From Marinobacter salinexigens (GTDB lineage Bacteria > Pseudomonadota > Gammaproteobacteria > Pseudomonadales > Oleiphilaceae), in contig NZ_VTUU01000005.1 in NCBI RefSeq assembly GCF_008370345.1, positions 124,001 to 188,000 on the forward strand: DNA of 64,000 nt, in the 5' to 3' direction. A program made the translations under genes and the position numbers. The notes below the pieces were generated by a model. The model had not been told where the DNA came from. It saw only the letters and a program-made list of their open reading frames with translations, and made no database searches. Positions 8,875 through 17,610 of the stretch are shown here, one piece after another. Each line of letters starts with the position of its first letter. Position 1 is the first letter of the stretch.

Positions 8875-10125
8875 ATGAAAAAAACTCTGATTTCAGTATT
8901 TGTATTGACGCTGTTTATAGCTCCCCCTTCATTGGTGCAGGCCGAGGAAGATGCGCATAACGAGGCGGGCCATGATCATGCCGCCGGTGGCGACGATCAT
9001 CGAGAAGGTACCGGTGAAGAGGATGAGCATGAGGGCGGGCATGCTGAAGAACGTGAGCATGAAGAGGAAGAAGGTCATGGCCACGAAGAGGAGAGCGATG
9101 GTGGTCATGAAGAATCAACTACCGCAAGCATCAATGCCAAACAGAAAGAGCTCGCCGGCATTGAGGTAGCAACCCTCGAGAGCAAGCGCGTTGACTATGA
9201 AATCTACGCTCCCGGTGAGCTGCTGACCAACGGCTATACCAGCTATCACGTGTCCCCCCGGGTTGCCTCGGTGGTGTTGAGACGTCACGTGGAATTGGGT
9301 GAGCACGTAACCAAAGGTCAGCAACTGGTAACCCTGTTCAGTGAGACGGTGGCACAGGCGCAGGCTGATTACAGGAAGGCTTTTCCTGAATGGGAGCGAA
9401 TCAGCGGGCTGGGTCGTTCCGTGGTTGGTGATCAGCGGTTCAATACGGCGAAAGCGAATATTGAAGCGGCGAGGGCGACTCTGCTTGCTTATGGGCTAAA
9501 CGATGATGACATTGGTGCGTTGAAGGCCAGCGGCGTAGGTAGTCTCGGTGAATACACGCTCAGAGCTCGCGTGGATGGCGCAGTGCTGACCGATGAGTTT
9601 GAGCAAGGACAAAGAGTTGAGGCAGGCCAACCGCTGGTGACTCTGGCTAATGAAAGCGAACTTTGGGTAGAGGCTCACCTGCCAGCAAACTCCGACATTG
9701 TCCTTAAGCAAGGGGCCGAAGCGGAAGTAAGAGTTGCAGGCCGAGTAGCTGTGGCAACGGTATCCCAGGAAGCTCATACCATTGACGCTGTGACCCGCAC
9801 GCGAATTGTTCGGTTGGAGCTGGACAATCCGGAAGATCGTTTTCATCCCGGAATGTTTGCAGATGTGTATTTCCTTTTTAAAACCACGGAGCCGGTGCTT
9901 GCGGTGCCGGAGAGTGCGTTGATGCGAGGCGCCGATGGCGACTGGACGGTCTATGTGGAAGAGGCTGAAGGGGAGTACGAGCCTGTGGAAGTGGAACTGG
10001 GTCGCGCAATTGGCGGACTCCGTGAAATTTCGGGCCTGACTGCAGGCCAACGGATCGTTTCGCGGGGCGCATTTTTTGTGGCCTCTGAAATTGCCAAAGG
10101 CGGCTTTGACCCACACAACCACTGA
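8875..10125 (+). CDS. CzcB-like adaptor of HME-RND pump 2 with His/Glu-rich N-terminus
   Basis: The 416-residue adaptor has a signal peptide to about residue 23 (LVQAEEDAH). About 55 residues follow that are made mostly of His, Glu, Asp and Gly with ten His, a plausible periplasmic metal-collecting tail as known in CzcB-type adaptors. The rest shows the normal adaptor order: half-lipoyl motif (VELGEHVTKGQQLVTL), helical hairpin, second half (LRARVDGAVLTDEFEQGQRV) and barrel domain, ending in FDPHNH. It sits between the channel and permease genes, with 14 bases to the latter. Confidence 0.9.
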   Translation: MKKTLISVFVLTLFIAPPSLVQAEEDAHNEAGHDHAAGGDDHREGTGEEDEHEGGHAEEREHEEEEGHGHEEESDGGHEESTTASINAKQKELAGIEVATLESKRVDYEIYAPGELLTNGYTSYHVSPRVASVVLRRHVELGEHVTKGQQLVTLFSETVAQAQADYRKAFPEWERISGLGRSVVGDQRFNTAKANIEAARATLLAYGLNDDDIGALKASGVGSLGEYTLRARVDGAVLTDEFEQGQRVEAGQPLVTLANESELWVEAHLPANSDIVLKQGAEAEVRVAGRVAVATVSQEAHTIDAVTRTRIVRLELDNPEDRFHPGMFADVYFLFKTTEPVLAVPESALMRGADGDWTVYVEEAEGEYEPVEVELGRAIGGLREISGLTAGQRIVSRGAFFVASEIAKGGFDPHNH

Positions 10126-10139
10126 TTCCGGGAGCCATT

Positions 10140-13100
10140 ATGTTCAACCGAGTTGTCGACTGGGCGGTTCAGAACCGCCTGTTGGTTCTTATTGCGCTTG
10201 CAGTGCTTATCGCCACGGCCGCGTTTCAGATCCCAAAACTGAATCTTGATGCTTTCCCTGACGTTACAAACGTCCAGGTCGCTGTTAATACAGAGGCGCC
10301 CGGACTTGCGGCCGAGGAAGTCGAGCAACTGATCACCTATCCCATTGAAGCGGTGATGTATGCGTTGCCGGATGTTGAGGAGGTTCGGTCCATCTCCAAA
10401 ACCGGGTTGTCTGGTGTCACCGTGGTCTTTAAAGAGGGCACGGATATCTATTTCGCGCGCCAACTGGTGTTCGAGCGGTTGCAGGCCGCGCGGGAGCTGA
10501 TTCCGGACGGGGTCGGGGTGCCTGAAATGGGCCCGAATACGTCCGGTCTCGGCCAGGTCTACCAGTACTTGCTGATAGCGGACCCGGATTCGGGGTACGA
10601 CGCAATGGAATTACGCAGCTTGCACGACTGGCTGGTCAAGCTGTTGCTGATACCTGCTGAAGGGGTAACAGAGATTCTGTCGTTTGGCGGAGAGGTCCGC
10701 CAGTACCAGGTCAATCTGAACCCGGCGCGAATGCTGTCCTATGACTTATCACAGAACGACGTCATGGACGCCCTGGAGAACACCAACTCCAATGTTGGGG
10801 GCTGGTATATGGGCCGTGGACAGGAGCAGTTGGTTATTCGCGGTATGGGCTGGCTGGGTAATGGCGAGCAGGGGCTGGAGCAGATCCGTCAAGTGCCCGT
10901 TAAAACCAGTGATGGCATTACAGTGACGGTGAGCGATGTCGCCCAGGTAGCGCTGGGCACTGAAATTCGCCAGGGTGCGGTGACCATGACCCGGAAGGAT
11001 GAAGACGGTCAGGTTGAACAACTGGGTGAAGTGGTTTCTGGCATTGTACTCAAACGAATGGGGGCCAATACAAAAGCCACCATCGACGGCATCGAGGCCC
11101 GCATTGATCGCATAAATCAGGCGCTTCCGAGTGGGGTTCGTTTTGAGCCCTATTACAACCAGGCGGATCTGGTGACCAAGGCCGTAGAGACGGTGACCAA
11201 TGCACTTCTGTTGGCTTTTGTGTTTATTGCGATCGTGCTTGCCCTGTTTCTGATGAATCTTCGGGCAACAACGCTCGTGCTGCTTTCTATACCGATTTCT
11301 ATCGGTATTGCGCTGATGATCATGGCCTGGTTCGGTCTCTCGGCCAACTTGATGTCTCTGGGCGGCATTGCTGTGGCAATTGGCATGCTGGTGGACGGCT
11401 CTGTTGTTATGGTCGAGAACATGTTCAAACATCTGACGCATCCGGATGCTGAGCATGACGCCCGTCGGGATGAATTGGTGAAAAACGACCCTGACCCATT
11501 GGACGCGTCACACGATGACCATGGCATTGCGCTTCGACTGCAGGAGGCAGGCCGGGAAGTGGCGCGACCAATTTTTTTCGCGACGGCGATTATCCTGGTC
11601 GTTTTCATGCCTTTATTCAGCTTTGAAGGTGTGGAAGCCAAGCTTTTTCAGCCAATGGCGATCAGCATAATGTTGGCCATCGTGTCCGCTGTGATCGTTG
11701 CTCTGGTGGTTGTGCCGGCCTTGGCATCGTTTATGTTTCGCAAGGGTATTCGGGAGCGGGAAAGCTTCGTTTTAAAACCTCTTGAGAAGTTCTACCGCAA
11801 GGGCCTTGACTGGTCGCTGAAACACACCAGATCTGTTGTCGGTGCTGCTGCTGTTCTTGTTGTGCTGGCGGCTCTGGTCGTGCCTCGACTCGGCACTGAG
11901 TTTGTCCCTGAGCTGGAAGAGGGAACGATCAACCTCCGGGTTACGCTGGCCCCTTCATCAAGCCTTGATACGGCGCTTGAAGTTGCGCCAAAATTGGAAG
12001 CCATGTTGATGGAGTTTCCAGAAGTGACTTACGCTCTCTCCCGGGCTGGCCGAGCAGAAATAGGTGGCGACCCGGAGCCCGTTAACAATATAGAGATCTA
12101 TATTGGCTTAAAACCAACTTCGGAGTGGACCAGCGCCAGTAATCGCTATGAATTGCAGGCCCTGTTTGAGGAGAAGCTCGAACAGCACCCGGGGCTACTG
12201 TTTAACTTTTCTCAGCCTATCGCGACTCGGGTTGATGAATTGTTGTCAGGTGTTCGTGCGCAGTTGGCCATCAAGCTCTTTGGCCCGGATCTCGACGTAC
12301 TGGCGGAGAAAGGCCAGCAGATTGAAGCGGCGGTCCGAACAGTTCAGGGAACACGAGACGTGGCCATGGAGCAGATTGCTGGTGAAGCGCAGTTGGTGGT
12401 TCAGCCTGACCGTCAGGCACTCTCCCGGTACGGACTTGCCGTGTCTGATGTGATGAGTGTCGTCCGGGATGGACTGGGTGGTGCCGCCGCGGGCCAGATC
12501 ATCAACGGAAATGAGCGGTACGATATCTATGTGCGTCTGGCCAAACGTTTCCGGGAAGACCGGGATGCCATTGCCGATTTCAGGTTACAGGCGCCGTCCG
12601 GAGCCTGGGTGAGACTCGGTGATGTGGCCGATGTATCTATTGAGTCCGGCCCGCCTCAGGTGCGCCGCGATGACGTTCAGCGCCGTGTGGTCATTCAGTC
12701 TAATGTGCAGGGTCGTGACATGGGCAGTGTGGTTGCCGATATTCAGGATACCATCGCGACAGAAGTGAACCTTCCCCCCGGCTATTCGGTGGATATTGGT
12801 GGTCAGTTTGAAAACCAGCAACGAGCTCAGAAGCGATTGACCATTGTGGTACCTGTATCTCTGGGCCTGATCGCGCTGTTGCTGTACTTTGCTTTCAGTT
12901 CGGTTGGTCAAGCGCTGTTGATTCTGGTCAACGTGCCGCTTGCCGTTATTGGTGGCGTCTTTTCACTCTGGATCTCCGGCCAGTATCTTTCGGTGCCCAG
13001 TTCCGTTGGATTTATCACACTGTTTGGTGTGGCGGTGCTTAACGGGGTCGTAATGGTCGAAAGCATCAATCAGCGAATACAGGATGGGTTGAACGTGGAT

Positions 13101-13337
13101 ACTGCGGTGTTTGAAGGTGCCGTCTCCCGTTTGCGTCCTGTCTTGATGACAGCAATAACCTCGGCACTCGGTTTGATACCGATGCTATTGTCGACGGGCG
13201 TGGGTGCGGAAATCCAGAAGCCATTGGCCAGCGTGATTGTAGGTGGCCTCGTGACTGCGACTTTCCTAACGCTTTTTGTTTTGCCGGCTCTATTCACGCG
13301 CTTCTCAAGGTCTAAACTCGATGATATGCAACGGTAG
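10140..13337 (+). CDS. CzcA-family heavy-metal RND permease 2
   Basis: The 1065-residue HME-RND permease has the first helix (VVDWAVQNRLLVLIAL) followed by LNLDAFPDVTN, and transmembrane segment 4 carries MLVDGSVVMVEN near residue 416. The Asp and Glu equivalent to CzcA D408 and E415 are present, while the D402 position is not acidic, as in pump 1. The cytoplasmic loop after segment 4 is longer than in pump 1 and holds an Asp/His-rich insert (about residues 430-465, with DPLDASHDDHG). The protein starts after a GGGAGCC ribosome site. It ends the operon, and the facing gene is a histidine kinase. Confidence 0.93.
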   Translation: MFNRVVDWAVQNRLLVLIALAVLIATAAFQIPKLNLDAFPDVTNVQVAVNTEAPGLAAEEVEQLITYPIEAVMYALPDVEEVRSISKTGLSGVTVVFKEGTDIYFARQLVFERLQAARELIPDGVGVPEMGPNTSGLGQVYQYLLIADPDSGYDAMELRSLHDWLVKLLLIPAEGVTEILSFGGEVRQYQVNLNPARMLSYDLSQNDVMDALENTNSNVGGWYMGRGQEQLVIRGMGWLGNGEQGLEQIRQVPVKTSDGITVTVSDVAQVALGTEIRQGAVTMTRKDEDGQVEQLGEVVSGIVLKRMGANTKATIDGIEARIDRINQALPSGVRFEPYYNQADLVTKAVETVTNALLLAFVFIAIVLALFLMNLRATTLVLLSIPISIGIALMIMAWFGLSANLMSLGGIAVAIGMLVDGSVVMVENMFKHLTHPDAEHDARRDELVKNDPDPLDASHDDHGIALRLQEAGREVARPIFFATAIILVVFMPLFSFEGVEAKLFQPMAISIMLAIVSAVIVALVVVPALASFMFRKGIRERESFVLKPLEKFYRKGLDWSLKHTRSVVGAAAVLVVLAALVVPRLGTEFVPELEEGTINLRVTLAPSSSLDTALEVAPKLEAMLMEFPEVTYALSRAGRAEIGGDPEPVNNIEIYIGLKPTSEWTSASNRYELQALFEEKLEQHPGLLFNFSQPIATRVDELLSGVRAQLAIKLFGPDLDVLAEKGQQIEAAVRTVQGTRDVAMEQIAGEAQLVVQPDRQALSRYGLAVSDVMSVVRDGLGGAAAGQIINGNERYDIYVRLAKRFREDRDAIADFRLQAPSGAWVRLGDVADVSIESGPPQVRRDDVQRRVVIQSNVQGRDMGSVVADIQDTIATEVNLPPGYSVDIGGQFENQQRAQKRLTIVVPVSLGLIALLLYFAFSSVGQALLILVNVPLAVIGGVFSLWISGQYLSVPSSVGFITLFGVAVLNGVVMVESINQRIQDGLNVDTAVFEGAVSRLRPVLMTAITSALGLIPMLLSTGVGAEIQKPLASVIVGGLVTATFLTLFVLPALFTRFSRSKLDDMQR

Positions 13338-13424
13338 AAGAGAGGTGGAAATACACAGTTTTGATCGCGAGCAGGGGAGGGTAATCCCTCCGTCATAGCG
13401 GGGCGGAGGAATTATGGTTGTGCT

Positions 13425-14747
13425 CTACTCTGGGAAAGGAAGCACAACTGTAATTCTGGCGCCCCCTGTTTCTGAGGGGCCAATGTTCATCCGTCCGAAA
13501 TTGTCTTCTAGTATTTCGGACACGATGGACAGTCCCAATCCAAATCCAGAAACGGTTTCGTCAAGCCGGGAACCTCTATCCATCACTTTTGAGGCCGCTT
13601 CTGGAGTAATCCCAGGGCCGTCGTCTGCAACTTCTATCGTTAGCCCGGAATCGGTCTGGCTTATTGAAACGTCAATCTCAGCCTGACTCCATTTCCCGCC
13701 GTTTTCGAGCAGGTTACCGAATAACTCTGATAGGTCCTGACGCTCCATGGGCCAACTGAAGTTATTCGGCAAGGATGTATTAATACGGAAACTCTTATCG
13801 GGAAAGATTTTTTCCATGACAGAAATGACGTTGTTCGCTATTTCAATCGGAAAACATGTTTGCCCCATCTGCCTGCCGGAGATATCTGCCTTGCTCATGC
13901 GGTAGTTCAAGGACCGGCTTAGATCCTTTAGGTTGGAGGTCATGAACTCTATGTCGTCGCGGGACGGAGGTAATGAACCAGTGTCTGACAAGATTGCGAG
14001 ATTGGCAGAGATCGAGGTCTTGACCATGTGAGAAAGATCGGAATTGAGGCGGCGGTGGCGGTCAAGGCGACGACTTGCTAGTTCAAGTAGGTTATTGAAC
14101 TGTTTGATCAGCGGACTGAACTCCTCTGGTGCGTCAGGATTCAAACGAGGTTGTTTGCCAGATTGCAGTCTCCTCATGTCTTCCTTGATGTGTTCGATCG
14201 GTTTCAAAGCGAGGTAAGTAGTGGTGCCTACCAGAGCCAAGAGAACAACAAGTAATAATGCGGAGGCAGCCAGCAAGGTCAGGTGAGCCCCACTGGATCG
14301 CTCGGCGAGTCCACTTTCCATTTCCAGGATGGTGACTGACGAAAGCGGGCTGTCAATTCCGAAACCTCGTTTCAATCCAAGAAGGCCATCTGCACCTTGG
14401 GATATTTCTACAAAGCCCGCCGGCTTTCTTGAAACCATTCGCAACGTTGTTTGATCTATGTTGCTACTGGCAATGATGCTTCCGTCTTTCACTTCGACGA
14501 CGAGGGCGTGCTCCAGTAGCAATTGGAATCGATCAATCATGCTGCCAATCTCGTCGGGCGTCGGAACTTCGTTTTCAATGATGGTTTGAAAACTCTCCAC
14601 CTCCTTGTCAAGGCGATGTTTTCTGGACTCGTTCGAAAGCTGCTCTATTACATAAGTGTGCGAGAAAAAAATTAGTAAAAAATACAAGAGGCTGAAAGCG
14701 ATGCCATATTGGAGGAGAGTTTTTCGGATGCTTTTCTGCGCTGTCAT
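13425..14747 (-). CDS. PhoQ-like membrane sensor histidine kinase
   Basis: A kinase of about 440 residues with one N-terminal transmembrane helix, a periplasmic sensor segment, a second helix (LLLVVLLALVGTTTYLAL), a HAMP-like linker, a phosphoacceptor box SHMVKTSI with the His near residue 240, and an ATPase domain (N box LLENGGKWS, DDGPGI, GFGLGLSI). The H-box resembles PhoQ (SHSLKTPL) rather than the common HELRTPL form. The frame is open to a GTG at 14792, but the ATG at 14747 overlaps an upstream stop as ATGA and is preferred. No response regulator adjoins it. The nearest one on the same strand is about 2 kb away, beyond two genes of opposite orientation. Confidence 0.85.
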   Translation of the reverse strand: MTAQKSIRKTLLQYGIAFSLLYFLLIFFSHTYVIEQLSNESRKHRLDKEVESFQTIIENEVPTPDEIGSMIDRFQLLLEHALVVEVKDGSIIASSNIDQTTLRMVSRKPAGFVEISQGADGLLGLKRGFGIDSPLSSVTILEMESGLAERSSGAHLTLLAASALLLVVLLALVGTTTYLALKPIEHIKEDMRRLQSGKQPRLNPDAPEEFSPLIKQFNNLLELASRRLDRHRRLNSDLSHMVKTSISANLAILSDTGSLPPSRDDIEFMTSNLKDLSRSLNYRMSKADISGRQMGQTCFPIEIANNVISVMEKIFPDKSFRINTSLPNNFSWPMERQDLSELFGNLLENGGKWSQAEIDVSISQTDSGLTIEVADDGPGITPEAASKVMDRGSRLDETVSGFGLGLSIVSEILEDNFGRMNIGPSETGGARITVVLPFPE

Positions 14748-14938
14748 GAAGGTGCTTTTGTCGATTGAGCGGAAGGCTTCAGTTGAAGGCACATAGAGGT
14801 GCTCTGATCGGAAAGCATAGTTGGAATCGAAGCGTGCCGCAACGGGTGCGAGCCGGAGCGAGGGACGCTCTGGTCTTCAGATCGGTCTGGCTTGGTCTTA
14901 TCGTTCTTAGGCATTTGAATAACTTGATTTAGTGTCAT
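14744..14938 (-). CDS. Possible small ORF coupled to the histidine kinase
   Basis: A 64-codon frame starts at an ATG and ends in a TGA that overlaps the kinase ATG as ATGA, the layout of translationally coupled genes. Its product is polar, rich in Ser, Pro, Lys and Gln, and resembles nothing recognised. The ribosome site is poor. It may be chance, since the frame also runs alongside the GTG-extended form of the kinase. Confidence 0.2.
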   Translation of the reverse strand: MTLNQVIQMPKNDKTKPDRSEDQSVPRSGSHPLRHASIPTMLSDQSTSMCLQLKPSAQSTKAPS

Positions 14939-15103
14939 CAAATCAAAGCCGACCTAAATGGCTTTTGAGCTTGTGGTAGCCGCTGAAAAAAAACGTTTCA
15001 TCAGCATATATTTTCAAGTGTGTTTAAAGTTTCGATGTTCTACTAAACACCCAAGGCCATTGAATGTTGCTGGTCTAATTGAAAAAAATGTCGGAGCCGT
15101 TTT

Positions 15104-15334
15104 ATGAAGAAAGTATCCATGATTATAGTAGCTTCTTTCGTGGCAAGTGGTGCTTCTATAGCCCACGCAGGAGGGCAAGCGGACAGATACAACGAGGCAA
15201 GAAGCTATCCTAATAAGAGCATAGATGAACGTTCCTCCCAGTATCGTGTGGAAGAGAGCGAGACCATCAAAAAACTGAAGGAAGAACATAGATTGATTAA
15301 AGAGTTGATTGGGGATCTCTTGGAAAAGCAATAA
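15104..15334 (+). CDS. Small secreted protein, unknown function
   Basis: A 76-residue protein with a clear signal peptide (MKKVSMIIVASFVASGASIAHA) and a short mature part that ends in a charged helix (about residues 50-76: ETIKKLKEEHRLIKELIG). GGAG precedes the ATG by a proper distance. It lies alone between a leftward kinase and the TorF-like porin, followed by its own hairpin. Such small periplasmic helices occur beside metal-resistance genes, but no family is recognised. Confidence 0.6.
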   Translation: MKKVSMIIVASFVASGASIAHAGGQADRYNEARSYPNKSIDERSSQYRVEESETIKKLKEEHRLIKELIGDLLEKQ

Positions 15335-15350
15335 CATTTATCGTTGTTTA

Positions 15351-15384
15351 CTTGGAGCCAGACGGGCAATTACGTGGCTCCAAG
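15351..15384 (+). terminator. Terminator-like hairpin after small secreted gene
   Basis: A perfect 10-base stem (CTTGGAGCCA with TGGCTCCAAG) with a 14-base loop lies 17 bases after the stop. The downstream sequence is AT-rich rather than a pure T-run. Confidence 0.6.
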
Positions 15385-15862
15385 ATTAATTTAATGGTAG
15401 ATTTTGTTAATTTTCCCAAAATTGCGAAAGTCGCGCTTTAGTATTGATGAATCTCGTAAGGAAGACAGAGCGCAAAATGTTGGAAAGCTGCATTCTTAAC
15501 TAAGATATTTTGCAGTATTCATGGCTAATTCAGACCTCCCTCGATTTTTCATAAAACCATATCTAATCTAGAATTACCAAGTTAAAAATAGTTCTATTTT
15601 AGTCATCGTTTTTTCAATTCTTGTTCCTATTTGGTGCGCATTATTGATGAGCGCACTATCGACGAGCAATGCAACACTTGAAGCAGAGTGCTTATTGCAT
15701 TGAATTGTTAAATATTTAATCATTTTTATGAACTGCGGCCCTGATTTGACAATAATTGCTCATAGAATAAGTTTTTTAAAAGGTGGCACAAAACGTGTAT
15801 GCATTATAGGTGCGTTATTCAATGCGCAAATAACTAAGCTGCCCAAATAGAAGGTAAAAACG
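15385..15862. other. AT-rich intergenic region
   Basis: About 480 bases with no credible gene on either strand. It is much more AT-rich than the flanking genes and directly precedes the TorF-like porin, so it probably holds that gene's promoter and control sites. No consensus could be assigned. Confidence 0.5.
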
Positions 15863-16591
15863 ATGAAAAGACGTATCTCGACTAAAGATTGTTTGCTAAG
15901 TGTTGGTTTGCTCGTAACTCTCCAAGCGGTCCCGTTAATTGCCAGCGCAGGTGTTAGTGCTAATTTGGGCATAACAAGCAACTACTTATTTCGCGGTGTG
16001 ACACAAACAGATGGCTCAACGGCGACGCAAGGCGGGCTTGACTACGAACATGCGTCGGGGCTTTATGTTGGCGGCTGGGGCTCCAATGTGGATTTCGGCG
16101 ATGGGACGAGCTACGAGCTTGATCTTTATGCTGGCTTCTCCGGTGTAATTGAGGATATCGGTTACGATGTTGGCTACATTTATTACTCTTACCCTGATGC
16201 TCCTGAATCTATTGATTTTGGCGAAATATACGGAGAGTTGAGTTACAGCATTGTATCTATAGGTGTTGCTTACACAGCAAACAGCGACGTAAGCGGCGAA
16301 GGGCTGTTCGTTCCAGGCGATATCTATTATTACGCATCAGTTGATGTGCCACTGGAAGACGATTTCAGCACAGGTGTTTTGATTGGCTATTATGATTTCA
16401 CTGATGATGGCAAGGCGTCTATTGGCGAGGCGAGCTACGGACATGCAGCTGTTAACGTCACCAAAGATGCGGGAAGCTTTGGAGCTTTTAGTGTTAATCT
16501 GGAGTACGCTGATATCGATTCAAGTAACGCACTTGGTTCGGTCAGTTCGGACGACCCGAAGTTTTGGCTGGGCTGGACTAAGTCTTTTTAA
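15863..16591 (+). CDS. TorF-family putative outer-membrane protein
   Basis: A 242-residue protein with a signal peptide (cleaved near PLIASAGVS), then the hallmark start of TorF proteins: VSANLGITSNYLFRGVTQT and GGLDYEH. Alternating strands follow (GLYVGGWGSNVDFG, YELDLYAGFSG) and it ends WLGWTKSF with a terminal Phe. This matches the TIGR02001-type family of unknown transport function. The AGAAGGT ribosome site supports the start. The AT-rich upstream DNA and flanking two-component genes suggest regulated expression or acquisition by transfer. Confidence 0.8.
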   Translation: MKRRISTKDCLLSVGLLVTLQAVPLIASAGVSANLGITSNYLFRGVTQTDGSTATQGGLDYEHASGLYVGGWGSNVDFGDGTSYELDLYAGFSGVIEDIGYDVGYIYYSYPDAPESIDFGEIYGELSYSIVSIGVAYTANSDVSGEGLFVPGDIYYYASVDVPLEDDFSTGVLIGYYDFTDDGKASIGEASYGHAAVNVTKDAGSFGAFSVNLEYADIDSSNALGSVSSDDPKFWLGWTKSF

Positions 16592-16633
16592 TCTATTTGG
16601 TATTTTTCACCGAAATGGTTAATCGTTGAGAAA

Positions 16634-16656
16634 GCTGGCCCGGTTTGTGGGCCAGC
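16634..16656. terminator. Terminator-like hairpin between convergent genes
   Basis: GCTGGCCC pairs with GGGCCAGC across a 7-base loop, 43 bases after the TorF-like gene and before the convergent response regulator stop. Confidence 0.55.
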
Positions 16657-16714
16657 GCATTTATCTGGCGAGCCCTGGTCCTTGAGGAAAATGGTTAAAT
16701 CACAGTAAAATCAT

Positions 16715-17401
16715 TTAAGCTTCAACCCTTTTTTGAAGAGAATCTCTTGCAAAGTAATATCCTTGTCCTCTCAATGTTTTTATTCGTTTTTTTCCGAGTA
16801 TCTTTCTGAGCCTGGCTATGTAGACTTGAACGACATTTCTGGTTGGGCACCTTTCGATATTATAGAGTGCTTCAACAAGTTCGTCCTGTGAGAAAACTCT
16901 GTCAGGAGAGCGAAGAAAGCATTGTAAAAGGCGGTACTCCGTTGCGGTTAGTCTGAACTCTTTATGATCGGGAGTTGTTAGGGTTCTATAGGTTGCATTA
17001 AGTAGAAAACCATCCACGATGATCTTATCAGTTGCTCGCCCGTCTTTTCTTCGTATTATGGCGCTAAGTCGAGCTTTTAGTTCATCGAATTCGAAGGGTT
17101 TTGGAAGATAATCGTCTGCCCCGGCATTCAAGCCCTCAACTCTCTCTGTCCAGTTGGAGCGGGCAGTTAAAATAAGAATAGCTTCATCTCTGCCACTGCT
17201 TCTCCATTTTTGCATCAAAGAAAGCCCGTTCTCGTCGGGCAGTCCTATATCCAGAATGATCGCCTGATAACTGCTTGTCTCTACGAAGAAATTTGCCTCT
17301 TTTCCGTTTTGGGCAACATCTACAGTAAAGTTTTCCTTCGCAAGCCAAACGGAGATTTTTTCTGCGAGTACCGCGTTGTCTTCGACAATTAGAACCTTCA
17401 T
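16715..17401 (-). CDS. OmpR/PhoP-family response regulator
   Basis: A 228-residue DNA-binding response regulator. The receiver domain (1-120) has the acidic pair EDN near residue 7, the phosphoacceptor in ILDIGLPDENG (Asp51), a conserved Thr (LILTARS) and Lys (YLPKPFE). The C-terminal winged helix (125-222) is OmpR-type, ending TLRGQGYYF. It lies 209 bases downstream of one PhoQ-like kinase and on the same strand as another about 2 kb further left, so its cognate kinase is uncertain. It probably controls one or both metal pumps, as CopR/CzcR-type regulators do. That is inferred from context. Confidence 0.88.
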   Translation of the reverse strand: MKVLIVEDNAVLAEKISVWLAKENFTVDVAQNGKEANFFVETSSYQAIILDIGLPDENGLSLMQKWRSSGRDEAILILTARSNWTERVEGLNAGADDYLPKPFEFDELKARLSAIIRRKDGRATDKIIVDGFLLNATYRTLTTPDHKEFRLTATEYRLLQCFLRSPDRVFSQDELVEALYNIERCPTRNVVQVYIARLRKILGKKRIKTLRGQGYYFARDSLQKRVEA

Positions 17402-17610
17402 CTATAAGCGCCGTCTCTGGATGTTGGAAAATTGTGGCTGTCGCCCTTCTCGAGAGCAAATCAAAATTAGCTAAGAGACCGGACTTCAAGCGACCCGCTA
17501 TAACAACAGACGAAGCTGAATCTAGCTTGAAAAAGGCATTACGGTGAGGAAAGTTTTCTATACAAACACTATCCACATGTGATCGCTTAACCACATACCA
17601 GGTGGCCGGG

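Noticed and set aside
10749..11456. A 235-codon leftward frame rich in His, Arg and Asn
   Set aside because: Fully inside RND permease 2 on the opposite strand. Composition is that of a shadow frame.
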